From NCBI RefSeq assembly GCF_030816505.1, contig NZ_JAUSYB010000001.1, positions 620,001 to 684,000 on the forward strand: DNA of 64,000 nucleotides, read 5' to 3'. Below, piece after piece: positions 19,001 to 26,513 of the stretch. Under the pieces are notes generated by a model. It was given only the letters and a program-made list of their open reading frames with translations. It did no database searches and had not been told where the DNA came from. This DNA is from Microbacterium sp. W4I20 (GTDB lineage Bacteria; Actinomycetota; Actinomycetes; Actinomycetales; Microbacteriaceae). The position numbers and the translations under genes are program-made. How positions within the stretch are numbered: the stretch's first letter is position 1; each line of letters opens with the position of its first letter.

Positions 19001-19626
19001 GCCTGGCGGCCGAGCGGCTTGAGCTGGCGTCGGATCTCACCGGCGAGGTCGCTCAGACGGGTGAGGTTCGTCTCCATCGCATCGAGCTTGCGGAGGGTTT
19101 TCTCTTTGCGTCGCCGGTGCTTCAGGATGCCGGCGGCCTCCTCGATGAAGCCGCGCCGATCCTCCGGCGACGCCTGCAGAACCGTGTCGAGTCGCCCCTG
19201 GCCGACGATGACGTGCATCTCGCGTCCGAGGCCGGAGTCGCTGAGGAGCTCCTGCACGTCGAGAAGGCGGCAGCTGTCGCCGTTGATCGCGTACTCGCTG
19301 GACCCGTTGCGGAACAGCGTGCGACTGATCGTCACCTCGGCGTATTCGATCGGCAGGGCACCGTCGGCGTTGTCGATCGTGAGCTGCACCTCCGCGCGAC
19401 CGAGCGGTCCGCGCGTCGAGGTGCCGGCGAAGATGACGTCCTCCATCTTGCCGCCGCGGAGCGTCTTCGCGCCCTGTTCGCCCATCACCCAGGCGAGACC
19501 GTCGACGACGTTCGACTTGCCCGATCCGTTCGGTCCGACGATGCAGGTCACACCAGGCTCGAACACGAAGCTGGTCGGCTGGGCGAAGGATTTGAACCCC
19601 TTGAGCGTCAGGCTCTTCAGATGCAT
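16081..19626 (-). CDS. smc: Chromosome segregation ATPase SMC
   Basis: Ring-forming ATPase that compacts and segregates the chromosome with ScpA and ScpB (neither is in the window). Walker A GPNGSGKSN (residues 31-39), the long first coiled coil, a flexible hinge (about 495-660, GVRGLVGDAVQVLSGF), the second coiled coil, then signature LLSGGERSL and Walker B PFYILDEVEAALDD. 1181 aa, usual length. ATG 19626 opens the conserved HLKSLTLKGFKSF start. It precedes ftsY, a common actinobacterial order. Confidence 0.96.
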   Translation of the reverse strand: MHLKSLTLKGFKSFAQPTSFVFEPGVTCIVGPNGSGKSNVVDGLAWVMGEQGAKTLRGGKMEDVIFAGTSTRGPLGRAEVQLTIDNADGALPIEYAEVTISRTLFRNGSSEYAINGDSCRLLDVQELLSDSGLGREMHVIVGQGRLDTVLQASPEDRRGFIEEAAGILKHRRRKEKTLRKLDAMETNLTRLSDLAGEIRRQLKPLGRQAEIAREAQTIAAVVRDAKARIFADDVVALRTALADHTRTEHERHTERLVLTDQVEGVRAGITRLEQDQNSVAVDQARSVAFGLEQVQERMRGLYTLANQRLALLGSEEDDAAVTAVTVTQSTIDEARAEIDVISAGLGDAQDAAVTASREVVHARAELDTLDVDIAEQSALVSEYDMRLTTLRGTADAAASALAAVRGAVLRQENALEAANIRRREATDALESLDDAEAPEGTAVEHAAAYDSAQRAASAAESEREALRERLHTAEREVDSLTAKAAALSSALALSGGAAEIVKEGGAGVRGLVGDAVQVLSGFEAAIAAVLGPLAEGVLIDSAADAFALAAQATAQRRGVVDFVVADSLRPNVELPRIEGVTPAIETVTAPDGVLGVLSHVLIASDLDSSRAARAALDVAGDTTTTIVTIGGDVITAQTLRTGSGGERSRLELAAERDAARERLTEIQIVVDSLREAREDANETVEMTRRQAKDALRALREHDAALATHAEQVNRITVRHESAVAECERLETGLAQAQAAVADAEAKALTAKEAVEAAISAPRPVLDATARDGLLDALEAARENEVRARLEIETLRERVRAAQARVTSLERQREQERDAAAEAARRAVIRRGQREAASGVAEELPRILDSLDRSVTEARLALGEAEAARSAQNEELVALRAQETSLRERLAGLTESVHGLELQIHEKKLHLNSLLERVSSELALDEDILIAEYGPDQLVPRDPGGEPADGELIDDTAIPFDRRIQQRRLAEAERKLGQLGRVNPLALEEFAALEQRHAFLTEQLTDLTQTRQDLLTIIGDLDERMQTIFASAFEDTKEAFGQVFPLLFPGGTGSISLTDPENMLTTGIEVSVRPVGKKIERLSLLSGGERSLAAVALLVAIFKARPSPFYILDEVEAALDDANLGRLLTVFEQLRETSQLLVITHQKRTMEIADALYGVSMRQDGVSAVVGQRVGDRVSAAS

Positions 19627-19648
19627 GCGGGCACCGCTCGTCCGGGGA

Positions 19649-19681
19649 GAATCACGCCGCTACGCTACCGGAATCACGCCG
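19649..19681. repeat. 11-bp direct repeat two helical turns apart upstream of smc
   Basis: GAATCACGCCG occurs at 19649-19659 and again at 19671-19681, a period of 22 bp, in the smc upstream region; on the minus strand a TAGCGT lies between the copies. It could be a paired protein-binding site. Confidence 0.35.
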
Positions 19682-19754
19682 ATCCCCCGGCATCCCGCGC
19701 GGACGACCGTGGAACCCGCACCGACCGCGACACGCCGAGACCCCGATGCTGTGC

Positions 19755-19784
19755 TTGACGTTCTCGGCGATCGTTCGCTACGGT
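19755..19784 (+). promoter_or_regulatory. Promoter of the leader-ORF/GNAT cassette
   Basis: TTGACG (19755-19760) and TACGGT (19779-19784) with an 18-base spacer form a good housekeeping-type promoter; initiation near 19791 would leave about 30 bases before the leader ORF. Confidence 0.6.
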
Positions 19785-19821
19785 GACTTCCGGATCGCCA
19801 CACGAAAGGAGGTTACCGATC

Positions 19822-19932
19822 ATGATGACTCAGCTCAACGCACAGGCCACAGGCCTCACCGCGCCCGCGCACTCTGCGCCGCGCTTCGCGTTCTCGGTAA
19901 CCGCCGGCGACCGCTCCCGCGCGCAGTCTTAG
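19822..19932 (+). CDS. 36-aa leader peptide, probable attenuator ORF
   Basis: A small ORF of 36 codons (MMTQLNAQATGLTAPAHSAP and so on, ending SRAQS) preceded by an excellent AAAGGAGG ribosome binding site (19805-19812). The next base after its stop codon already belongs to an 18-bp interrupted hairpin. The peptide has no known domain. Its position, strong translation signal and hairpin are those of a leader ORF whose translation controls the genes behind it. A second ATG at 19825 could serve equally. That this is regulatory and not a functional small protein is inference. Confidence 0.65.
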   Translation: MMTQLNAQATGLTAPAHSAPRFAFSVTAGDRSRAQS

Positions 19933-19982
19933 AACCGCAGCCCGAGAACTCCGGCCCGTAGCGGGCCTCTTCTCGTCGGTTC
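19932..19982 (+). promoter_or_regulatory. Large attenuator-like hairpin directly after the leader ORF
   Basis: Three nested 6-bp stems: 19932-19937 with 19977-19982, 19943-19948 with 19970-19975, and 19953-19958 with 19962-19967, closed by a TAG triloop. The first base is the last base of the leader stop codon. There is no T tract, so it may pause or block by structure or act with Rho. Confidence 0.65.
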
Positions 19983-19999
19983 GTCCGCGCCCCACCGTC

Positions 20000-20063
20000 T
20001 GATCTCTCCGCAGATCACGGATCTCCCGCCGCCCCTCGGCATCCGCATTTCGCGGACCGATGC
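20000..20063 (+). promoter_or_regulatory. Alternative hairpins in the rest of the cassette leader
   Basis: AGATC at 20012-20016 can pair with GATCT at 20001-20005 or with GATCT at 20020-20024, giving two exclusive stems; a further stem joins TCCGC 20042-20046 to GCGGA 20052-20056. The remaining ~90 bases to the next gene are GC-rich and hold nothing else I can name. Together 19933-20153 is an untranslated leader of about 220 bases. Confidence 0.4.
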
Positions 20064-20153
20064 GCTGCCGCCTCCCGCGCCGCCCCGTCCGCTTCGGCAG
20101 ACGCTGGTGCCGCCTCCGCGCCTCCACTCATCATTCATCTCGAAGGAATCATC

Positions 20154-20435
20154 GTGAACACGACGCTGCACCGCAGCCTTGCCCACCCGCCCGATACCGA
20201 GGACCACGAGGTCCTCCAGATCCCCCGCCCCGACGAACTGCGAGAGCTCGCGCTCTCGGATCGTCTGTCCCTCCGGATCGGCCTCTGGCTGCTCCAGCGG
20301 GCGCAGCGCCCCCGGCCCGTGCGCCGAGGCCTGCACACCGACCCCGCCGATCCCCGCTCCCTCGCGGAGCGGAACCGGTCCGCGGCGGAGTCCTACGCCC
20401 TGCTCACCTTCGACCTGCAGCGCGGCATGCGCTGA
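20154..20435 (+). CDS. Small protein of unknown function (93 aa), first gene of the GNAT cassette
   Basis: I do not recognise this protein. It starts at GTG 20154 behind a clear CGAAGGAA site 5-7 bases away. The sequence is arginine- and proline-rich with one amphipathic to hydrophobic helix (LSLRIGLWLLQRAQRP, middle) and a helical C-terminus (NRSAAESYALLTFDLQ). No signal peptide. It is 14 bases before the first acetyltransferase and behind the structured leader, so it should be co-expressed with the cassette; a helper or small regulatory protein is a guess. Confidence 0.6.
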   Translation: MNTTLHRSLAHPPDTEDHEVLQIPRPDELRELALSDRLSLRIGLWLLQRAQRPRPVRRGLHTDPADPRSLAERNRSAAESYALLTFDLQRGMR

Positions 20436-20449
20436 ACGGAGATCAGATC

Positions 20450-21538
20450 ATGACCATCCCGCTCACCGCCGACGCGACCCTGCGTCCGCTCGTGCTCCCG
20501 GCACGGGCGGACGCGGCGGACGCGGGCGAGTTCCGCGAACTCGCCCGCGTCCGCAATCTGGTCTATCGCGAGATCACCGGCCGAGACGAAGACGCCCTCA
20601 CCCCGGAGGCTCTCCTGCCGATCCTGCGTTCGCGCACGGATCGCACGACCTTCTCGTGGTCGGTGTACATCGCTGACGAGATGGTCGGACGCGCGGTCGT
20701 CAACATCCCGCACGAAGAAGGCTCCCGGGTGGCGATCGTGTCGATCGAGCTGCGACCGCAGGTCTGGGGCCGTGGCATCGGCAGTGCCGTGCTCCCCCAT
20801 CTGGAAGCCGTCGCTCGCGAGCATGGACGCACGGTCCTGCAGAACTGGACCGAGCAGCAGCCGAGCGCGGGACCACGCATCGAGGCCCCGACCGGTTTCG
20901 GCAGCGTGCCCGAGGATCATGTCGCGCGATTCCTGATGCGTCAGGGCTTCCGCCTGGAGCAGGTCTACCGCGTCAGTCACCTCCAGCTGTCGCTGGAGGC
21001 AGTGCAGCGCGCGCGAGATCTCCTCGCGGAAGCCGGTGCCGCGGCGGCCGACTATCGGATCGTGCAGTGGATGCTGCCGACGCCCGCGGACCGGGCCGCC
21101 GGGTACGCCTGGCTGAAGTCGCGCATGTCGACCGACGCTCCGGCCGCCGGCCTTGAGATGGACGAGGAGATCTGGGATGTCGCGCGCCTGACCGAGACCG
21201 AGGCACGGATCGCGGAGATGGGCCAGACGATGCAGGTCACCGCCGCCGAGCACGTCCTCACCGGCGAACTCAGTGCGTTCACCGAGCTCGCGATCGGTCC
21301 GGATCGCGCGGAGGTCACGCACCAGGAGGACACCCTCGTCCTGAAGGAGCACCGGGGGCATCGGCTGGGTCAGCTGGTCAAGTGCGCGGCGCTGCTCGCC
21401 TGGTCCGAGGTCGCACCGGGATCACCGAGCGTGATCACCTACAACGCCGAGGAGAACCGGCACATGCTCTCCATCAACGAAGCCCTGGGCTTCACCCCCA
21501 CCGCCTACGAAGGCGCCTGGAAGAAGGAACTGACATGA
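20450..21538 (+). CDS. Double-GNAT N-acetyltransferase, paralog 1
   Basis: A 362-aa cytoplasmic protein with two GNAT folds in tandem. The N-terminal domain has the acetyl-CoA loop VWGRGIGSAVLPHL (residues about 102-115, matching Q/RxxGxG/A); the C-terminal one has EHRGHRLGQLVKCAAL and the closing NAEENRHMLSINEALGF typical of actinobacterial tandem GNATs such as the mycothiol-synthase type. Substrate unknown. ATG 20450 has CGGAGA upstream. Stop overlaps the next start as ATGA. It is clearly paralogous to the next gene (shared order of segments and matching C-terminus), so the pair arose by tandem duplication and diverged. Confidence 0.85.
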   Translation: MTIPLTADATLRPLVLPARADAADAGEFRELARVRNLVYREITGRDEDALTPEALLPILRSRTDRTTFSWSVYIADEMVGRAVVNIPHEEGSRVAIVSIELRPQVWGRGIGSAVLPHLEAVAREHGRTVLQNWTEQQPSAGPRIEAPTGFGSVPEDHVARFLMRQGFRLEQVYRVSHLQLSLEAVQRARDLLAEAGAAAADYRIVQWMLPTPADRAAGYAWLKSRMSTDAPAAGLEMDEEIWDVARLTETEARIAEMGQTMQVTAAEHVLTGELSAFTELAIGPDRAEVTHQEDTLVLKEHRGHRLGQLVKCAALLAWSEVAPGSPSVITYNAEENRHMLSINEALGFTPTAYEGAWKKELT

Positions 21539-22614
21539 AGACCGTCGCACTGACGATCGACCGACTGATCGTCCCTGCCTCGCTGGAGAATGCCGACGCC
21601 GCGGATTTCCGCGCGTACGGCGACCTCAACCGTCTGATCTGCGACGAGGCCGTCGGGATTCCCGACCTCGCCCCGGATGCTGCGCAGATGCTGCCTGATT
21701 GGCAGGACGACACCGACTCCATCGACCTCGGATTCGTCGCCCGCCTGGAAGGCCGGATCGTCGGGATGGTGACGATGGCTTTCGCCCAGGAGACGGATGC
21801 CCACGCCGCCGAGGTCGACCTTCTCGTGCCCGCCGAGCATTGGGGGCGCGGAGTCGAGCAAGCGCTGATGGAGCGCGCCGAAGAAGAGGCGCGGGCGCGC
21901 GGGCGCAGCGTCGTGCAGATCTGGTCACTGCACCGCCCCGAAGAGGCGGAGCGAATGCTCGTGCCGCGCACGGGCTGGGGACGGATCCCGGCGATCCCGC
22001 TCAGCGATCTGCTCGAATCCCGGGGCTTCGTGCTGGAGCAGGTGGAGCGCAACAGCGAGTTCGACCTGCGCGGCGACGCCGAACCGCAGCGCAAGGCGCT
22101 CGCGGACGCGCTGGCGTTCGCCGGCTCGGACTACCGTGTCGTGGAGTGGATGATGCCGACTCCGCCGGAGCTTCGGGAGGGGTTCGCCGCCGTGCTGGCC
22201 CGACTGTCGACCGACGCGCCGAGCGGCGACATGGACTTCGCCGCCGAGCACTGGGATGCCGACCGTGTGGTGCGCCGGGAGGCGCGTCTCACCGCGGCCG
22301 GTCAGGCGGTCTCGGTGGTGGCCGTGCGACACGAGCCGACGGGTGAGCTCGTCGCCTACAACGAGCTGCTCATCGCCGCCGACCGTTCCGGGGTGACCCA
22401 TCAGTTCGGGACCCTGGTGTCGAAGGACCACCGCGGACACCGGCTCGGCACGATCGTCAAGTGCGCGAACCTGCTGCGCTGGCGCGAGCTGATGCCGCTG
22501 TCGGCCGTCGTGTCGACTTTCAACGCCGAGGAGAACCGCCCCATGCTGAGCATCAACGAGGCGATCGGCTTCGTGCCGGTGTCGTACGCGGGCGCCTGGC
22601 AGAAGAAGATCTGA
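21535..22614 (+). CDS. Double-GNAT N-acetyltransferase, paralog 2
   Basis: A 359-aa tandem-GNAT protein, coupled by ATGA to paralog 1. N-terminal acetyl-CoA loop HWGRGVEQALMERA is degenerate in the last glycine (GRGVEQ in place of GRGIGS), whereas the C-terminal DHRGHRLGTIVKCANL is intact, so the C-terminal half is the more likely active site. C-terminus NAEENRPMLSINEAIGFVPV matches paralog 1. Two diverged copies side by side suggest two related substrates or a heterodimer. Antibiotic or toxin acetylation is one possibility, not shown by the sequence. Confidence 0.85.
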   Translation: MKTVALTIDRLIVPASLENADAADFRAYGDLNRLICDEAVGIPDLAPDAAQMLPDWQDDTDSIDLGFVARLEGRIVGMVTMAFAQETDAHAAEVDLLVPAEHWGRGVEQALMERAEEEARARGRSVVQIWSLHRPEEAERMLVPRTGWGRIPAIPLSDLLESRGFVLEQVERNSEFDLRGDAEPQRKALADALAFAGSDYRVVEWMMPTPPELREGFAAVLARLSTDAPSGDMDFAAEHWDADRVVRREARLTAAGQAVSVVAVRHEPTGELVAYNELLIAADRSGVTHQFGTLVSKDHRGHRLGTIVKCANLLRWRELMPLSAVVSTFNAEENRPMLSINEAIGFVPVSYAGAWQKKI

Positions 22615-22623
22615 GCGAACGGT

Positions 22624-22673
22624 GCGGGCCCGATCTCATTCTCCGGGATGACGTCGGGCCTGCATCGTCATCC
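22624..22673 (+). promoter_or_regulatory. Two mutually exclusive hairpins between the GNAT and ABC genes
   Basis: Stem A pairs 22624-22633 with 22654-22663 (10 bp, one G-U). Stem B pairs 22646-22653 with 22666-22673 (8 bp, perfect). Each stem's arm lies in the loop of the other, so they compete. No T tract follows either. Confidence 0.45.
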
Positions 22674-22717
22674 GCACGGCCGACGCCCCGGCGCTGCGCG
22701 ATCACGAGGCTGGAAGC

Positions 22718-23413
22718 ATGAACATCCCCGTGATCGAAGCACATGCCCTCTCCCAGTCGTTCGGAACCACTCGCGCGCTCGCCGGCGTCGATCTCGCGAT
22801 CCACCGCGGCGAGTCGGTCGCGATCATGGGCGCATCGGGTTCCGGCAAGACGACCCTCCTCCATGTGCTCGCAGGCATCATCGCCCCGGATGCCGGGTCG
22901 GTGATCTTCCGCCCCGCCGAAGGGGCGCCGGTCGACGTCACCGGCATGAGCGAATCCGCGCGGTCCCGGTTGCGGCGCGAGCGGTTCGGCTTCGTCTTCC
23001 AGCAGGGACTGCTGATCCCCGAGCTGACCGCCGTCGAGAACGTCGCGCTCGCGTCGATGATCAACGGCATCCCGCGCCGCGACGCCGTGCAGCATGCCGC
23101 AGCATGGTTGGCGGCGCTCGGGCTCGCCGGCATGGAGGATCGTCGCATCGGCGAGCTCTCGGGCGGTCAGGCGCAGCGCGTGGCGATCGCCCGCGCCCAG
23201 GCGACCGGCGCCGAACTGGTGTTCGCCGACGAGCCGACGGGCGCACTCGACTCCCAGACCTCCGCGGAGGTCATGGACGCTCTCCTCTGGTCGACCACCG
23301 GCCAGGGACGCACCCTCGTCGTCGTCACCCACGACCCCGACGTCGCCGCACGGTGCACACGTACGGTCGCCGTCCGCGACGGACGCATCCTCTCCTCGGC
23401 GGTGTCGGCATGA
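22718..23413 (+). CDS. ABC transporter ATP-binding protein (MacB/LolD type)
   Basis: 231-aa ATPase: Walker A GASGSGKTT (residues about 35-43), Q-loop FVFQQGLL, signature ELSGGQAQRVAIARA, Walker B LVFADEPTGALD and the H-loop VVVTHDP. The LxxLTAxENV and TGALD segments place it in the MacB/LolD-like group, which drives FtsX-type permeases for export of lipids, peptides or drugs or works in envelope maintenance. ATG 22718 with a GAGG site; the stop overlaps the permease start as ATGA. Confidence 0.92.
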   Translation: MNIPVIEAHALSQSFGTTRALAGVDLAIHRGESVAIMGASGSGKTTLLHVLAGIIAPDAGSVIFRPAEGAPVDVTGMSESARSRLRRERFGFVFQQGLLIPELTAVENVALASMINGIPRRDAVQHAAAWLAALGLAGMEDRRIGELSGGQAQRVAIARAQATGAELVFADEPTGALDSQTSAEVMDALLWSTTGQGRTLVVVTHDPDVAARCTRTVAVRDGRILSSAVSA

Positions 23414-24732
23414 ACCGCTCGGTGCTCGCTCTGCTGCTCCGACCGGCACCCGGCCAGAGCAGTGTCATCGCTCTCCCGGTCGTCGCCTTCGGTGTGGTCA
23501 CGACCCTCGTCCTGACCGTCATCGGCGGGGCGCAGTCCTTCTGGGGCTGGACCGACGAGTTCGCCCCGGTGTATCAGGCCCTCGCCGCCATCGCCCTGGT
23601 GCTGCTGGTGGTTCCGCTGATGTCGCTCGGCGGAGCGGCGGCCCGCCTCTCCGCGCGCCGACGGGATGAGCGCCTCTCCACTCTGCGCCTGCTGGGTGTG
23701 TCTCCCGGCGGCGTGACCGTGGCGACCGTCGCGGAATCGGTTCTCGTCGCCGCTGCAGGAGCTGTGGCCGGGGTCCTCGGTCACGTGGCGCTCTCCCCGC
23801 TGATCGGCCTGATCCCGTTCCGTGGCGACCCGCTCGGATTCGGCGCCGTCGTCCTGCCGCCGCTCTCCATCGGCGCCGTGTTCCTCGGTGTGCTCCTGCT
23901 CGCGGCGGTCAGCGCTGTGATCGGGTTGCGCCGCGTCGTGATCTCGCCGCTCGGCGTGCGCACTCGGTCGACCGCCTCCGGCGTGCACTGGATTCGCGCC
24001 GTCCTCGCCGCGGGCGCCGTCGCCGTCGCCTTCGTGCTGATCAAAGTGTTCCCCTCGATCGGCGGTCTCGTCACGACCATCGTCGTGCTCGCCGGACTGT
24101 TCGCCGCCGTGCTCGCCGTGCTCAACCTCGTCGGGCCCTGGGTCCTCAAGGTCTCCGCCTCGCGGCAGCTCCGCCGGGCAGAGAAGCCCGAGCGACTCCT
24201 CGCGGCCCGCATCGTCCTGGACGACCCGAAGGCGGCGTGGCGGCAGGTCGGAGGCATCGCGATGGCGAGCTTCATGGCGGTGTTCGCCGGCACGGGCGTC
24301 GCACTGCTGAACGTGATGAGCGCGTCCGACACCTCGGCCGCCGACGCCGCACTCGCGGCGGACATCCGCACCGGCCTCGTCATCACCCTCATCGGGTCGT
24401 TCCTGATGGTGGCGGCATCGGTCGGCGTCAACCAGGCATCCGATGTACTCGACCAGCGCGAGCTGCACCGCAGCCTGCATCACCTGGGCATGCCGCTGGA
24501 GACCGTCGATCGAGCGCGCCGCCGTGCCATCATGTCGCCGCTGCTGGTGACCGCGATCGGCTCGGCACTGTGTGCGGCGATCCTCGTCTTCCCTCTCGTG
24601 GGAATCGCACTGATCACGGCTCCCCTCTCGCTCCTCACGATCGCGTTGGTCGTGGCGATCGGCATCGGGGTCGTCTGGGCGAGCACCCTGGCAACGCGTC
24701 CGCTGCTCGCCCGAGCGTTCCAGACGGCGTGA
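23410..24732 (+). CDS. FtsX-like ABC transporter permease
   Basis: A 440-aa membrane protein with about ten hydrophobic segments in two FtsX-like halves. The segment SARRRDERLSTLRLLGVSPGGVT (key LSTLRLLGVS) is the cytoplasmic coupling region seen in such permeases, and a second, weaker copy lies at QRELHRSLHHLGMPLETV. Partner of the ATPase just upstream (ATGA overlap). No large outer domain, unlike MacB, so it resembles actinobacterial bacteriocin/antibiotic-response exporters. Substrate unknown; the link to the GNAT genes is by position only. Confidence 0.85.
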   Translation: MNRSVLALLLRPAPGQSSVIALPVVAFGVVTTLVLTVIGGAQSFWGWTDEFAPVYQALAAIALVLLVVPLMSLGGAAARLSARRRDERLSTLRLLGVSPGGVTVATVAESVLVAAAGAVAGVLGHVALSPLIGLIPFRGDPLGFGAVVLPPLSIGAVFLGVLLLAAVSAVIGLRRVVISPLGVRTRSTASGVHWIRAVLAAGAVAVAFVLIKVFPSIGGLVTTIVVLAGLFAAVLAVLNLVGPWVLKVSASRQLRRAEKPERLLAARIVLDDPKAAWRQVGGIAMASFMAVFAGTGVALLNVMSASDTSAADAALAADIRTGLVITLIGSFLMVAASVGVNQASDVLDQRELHRSLHHLGMPLETVDRARRRAIMSPLLVTAIGSALCAAILVFPLVGIALITAPLSLLTIALVVAIGIGVVWASTLATRPLLARAFQTA

Positions 24733-24738
24733 AACGGA

Positions 24739-25602
24739 TCAGCGTCGGCGCTGGCACCGAGGGCAGTAGTGCGAGGACCGATTCATGAACGACTCGCGGC
24801 GGATGGGCGACCCGCACCGCGGGCACGGCTGTCCGCCGCGGCCGTACGCGTTCAGCGAGTGCGCGAAGTAGCCGGCCTGGCCGTTGACGTTCACGTACTG
24901 CGCATCGAAACTCGTCCCGCCCTCGGCGAGGGCCTTCGCGAGGACGGCGCGCACCTCGGCCAGCAGCCGGTTCACCGCGACGGTCGACAGCCGATCCGCC
25001 GCGGTCTCCGGGTGGATGCGCGCAGCCCACAGCGCCTCGTCGGCGTAGATGTTGCCGATCCCGCTGACGACGCCCTGGTCGAGCAGCACTCGCTTGATGG
25101 CACTGTGCTTGCGCAGCAGCGCCGTGCGGAATCGCGGGTCGTCGAACAGCACGTCCATCGGATCCCGGGCGATGTGGCTGACCTGGGTGGGGATGAGCGA
25201 GGGACCGTCGTGCACCAGATCGTCGACGGCGAGCGAGCCGAAGGTACGCTGATCCGCGAAGACGATCGCGAGCTCCCCGTGAGTCGGGTGCTCCAGATGG
25301 ATGCGCACCCGCTCGTGTCTCTCGGCGACGGCATCCGGGGTGCGCAGCAGCATCTGGCCGCTCATCCCGAGGTGAGCGATCAGCGCGGACTCGGTGTCGG
25401 CGAGCGGAAGCCAGAGGAATTTTCCTCGTCGTGCAGCGTCCGAGAAGGTCCGCCCCTCGAGGCGCCCGACGAAGTCCGCTGCGCCGGCGGGATGCCGCGT
25501 GATCGCACGGTCGTCCCACACGCTCACGGCGGTGATGACCGAGCCGATCGCTGCGGGCGCGAGCCCTGCACGGACGACCTCGACCTCGGGAAGCTCAGGC
25601 AC
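24739..25602 (-). CDS. mutM: Bifunctional DNA-formamidopyrimidine glycosylase/AP lyase
   Basis: Removes 8-oxoguanine and formamidopyrimidines from DNA and nicks the abasic site. N-terminal catalytic PELPEVEVV (Pro2, Glu3), central helix-two-turn-helix [15 protein letters not shown] and C-terminal zinc finger CPRCG...YCPRCQ are all intact. 287 aa. Starts at GTG 25602, overlapping the rnc stop by 8 bases, in the order yceD-rpmF-rnc-mutM found throughout actinobacteria. Confidence 0.95.
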   Translation of the reverse strand: MPELPEVEVVRAGLAPAAIGSVITAVSVWDDRAITRHPAGAADFVGRLEGRTFSDAARRGKFLWLPLADTESALIAHLGMSGQMLLRTPDAVAERHERVRIHLEHPTHGELAIVFADQRTFGSLAVDDLVHDGPSLIPTQVSHIARDPMDVLFDDPRFRTALLRKHSAIKRVLLDQGVVSGIGNIYADEALWAARIHPETAADRLSTVAVNRLLAEVRAVLAKALAEGGTSFDAQYVNVNGQAGYFAHSLNAYGRGGQPCPRCGSPIRRESFMNRSSHYCPRCQRRR

Positions 25603-26287
25603 GCTCGTTCAGCAGGCGCCAGGCGCTGAGAGCAGCCGCCATCTCGGCGGTCTTCTTGCTGCTGCCGGTACCGGTCATCCGCACTTCGCCGACGACGACC
25701 GTCGCCGTGAAGCGGCGATCATGATCCGGCCCGCTCGCCTCGACGGAATACCGGGGCGGGGTGGCGCCGACCCGAGCGGCCAGCTCCTGCAGACTGGTCT
25801 TCGGATCCATGGCCGCGCCGTACCGCTCAGGGTCCGCCAGCAGCGGCTCGGTGAATCGCAGCACGAGCTCGGTGGCCGCCTCCGGACCCGCCGAGAGGTA
25901 CGTGGCGCCGATCACGGCCTCCATCGTGTCCGCCAGGATCGAGTCCTTGTCCCGGCCGCCCGTCTGCTCTTCGCCGCGGCCCAGGAGCAGGTGGCGCCCC
26001 AGATCGATTCCACGAGCGACCTCGGCCAGGGCGACGGTCGAGACCACGCTCGCCCGACGCTTCGCGAGTTCACCCTCGTCGAGGTCGGGGTGGGTGGTGA
26101 ACAGCATCACCGTGACGGCCTGCCCGAGCACCGAGTCGCCCAGGAACTCCAGGCGCTCGTTGTGCGGGATGCCGCCGTGCTCGTAGGCGTAGGAGCGGTG
26201 GGTGAGCGCCAACTCCAGAAGCTCCGCGTCGATGTCGACGCGGAGCTTTTCTGGGAGAGGCCTCGTCCCCCCGGGGACCTCCGTCAC
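25595..26287 (-). CDS. rnc: Ribonuclease III
   Basis: Double-strand-specific RNase that processes rRNA precursors and structured mRNAs. Signature [13 protein letters not shown] (residues about 42-54), second catalytic acidic patch [12 protein letters not shown] and a C-terminal double-stranded-RNA-binding domain ending [19 protein letters not shown]. 230 aa. Start is GTG 26287 (VTEVPGG), 14 bases after rpmF ends; the longer reading is out of frame with rpmF and is its shadow. No obvious binding site, so probably coupled to rpmF. Confidence 0.94.
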   Translation of the reverse strand: MTEVPGGTRPLPEKLRVDIDAELLELALTHRSYAYEHGGIPHNERLEFLGDSVLGQAVTVMLFTTHPDLDEGELAKRRASVVSTVALAEVARGIDLGRHLLLGRGEEQTGGRDKDSILADTMEAVIGATYLSAGPEAATELVLRFTEPLLADPERYGAAMDPKTSLQELAARVGATPPRYSVEASGPDHDRRFTATVVVGEVRMTGTGSSKKTAEMAAALSAWRLLNERA

Positions 26288-26301
26288 GATCGGTTCGCGA
26301 C

Positions 26302-26511
26302 TCAGACGTCGGCGACCTTGCGGCCCTTGTACTCGAGGAAGAGCTCGGTGCCCTGCGAGTCCGTGACGACCTTCGCCTGGTGCGGACGGCTGTAGACGAC
26401 CTTGCCGTTCTCGATGGTCTTGACGAGCGCGATGGGCGCCGCCTTCCACTGCGCGCGGCGCGAGCGGGTGTTCGAACGGGAGACCTTGCGCTTCGGGGGG
26501 TTACCAGCCAT
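26302..26511 (-). CDS. rpmF: 50S ribosomal protein L32
   Basis: 69-aa basic ribosomal protein with the family start [18 protein letters not shown]. It lacks the four zinc-binding cysteines (the C-minus form), which in actinobacteria often means another, zinc-dependent paralog may exist. It directly follows yceD (2 bases) and precedes rnc. Confidence 0.95.
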   Translation of the reverse strand: MAGNPPKRKVSRSNTRSRRAQWKAAPIALVKTIENGKVVYSRPHQAKVVTDSQGTELFLEYKGRKVADV

Positions 26512-26513
26512 GA

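Noticed and set aside
22660..22717. In-frame codons before the ABC ATPase reading IVIRTADAPALRDHEAGS, which look like a GNAT N-terminus
   Set aside because: No start codon or ribosome binding site; too short to claim a relic of a third acetyltransferase, may be chance.
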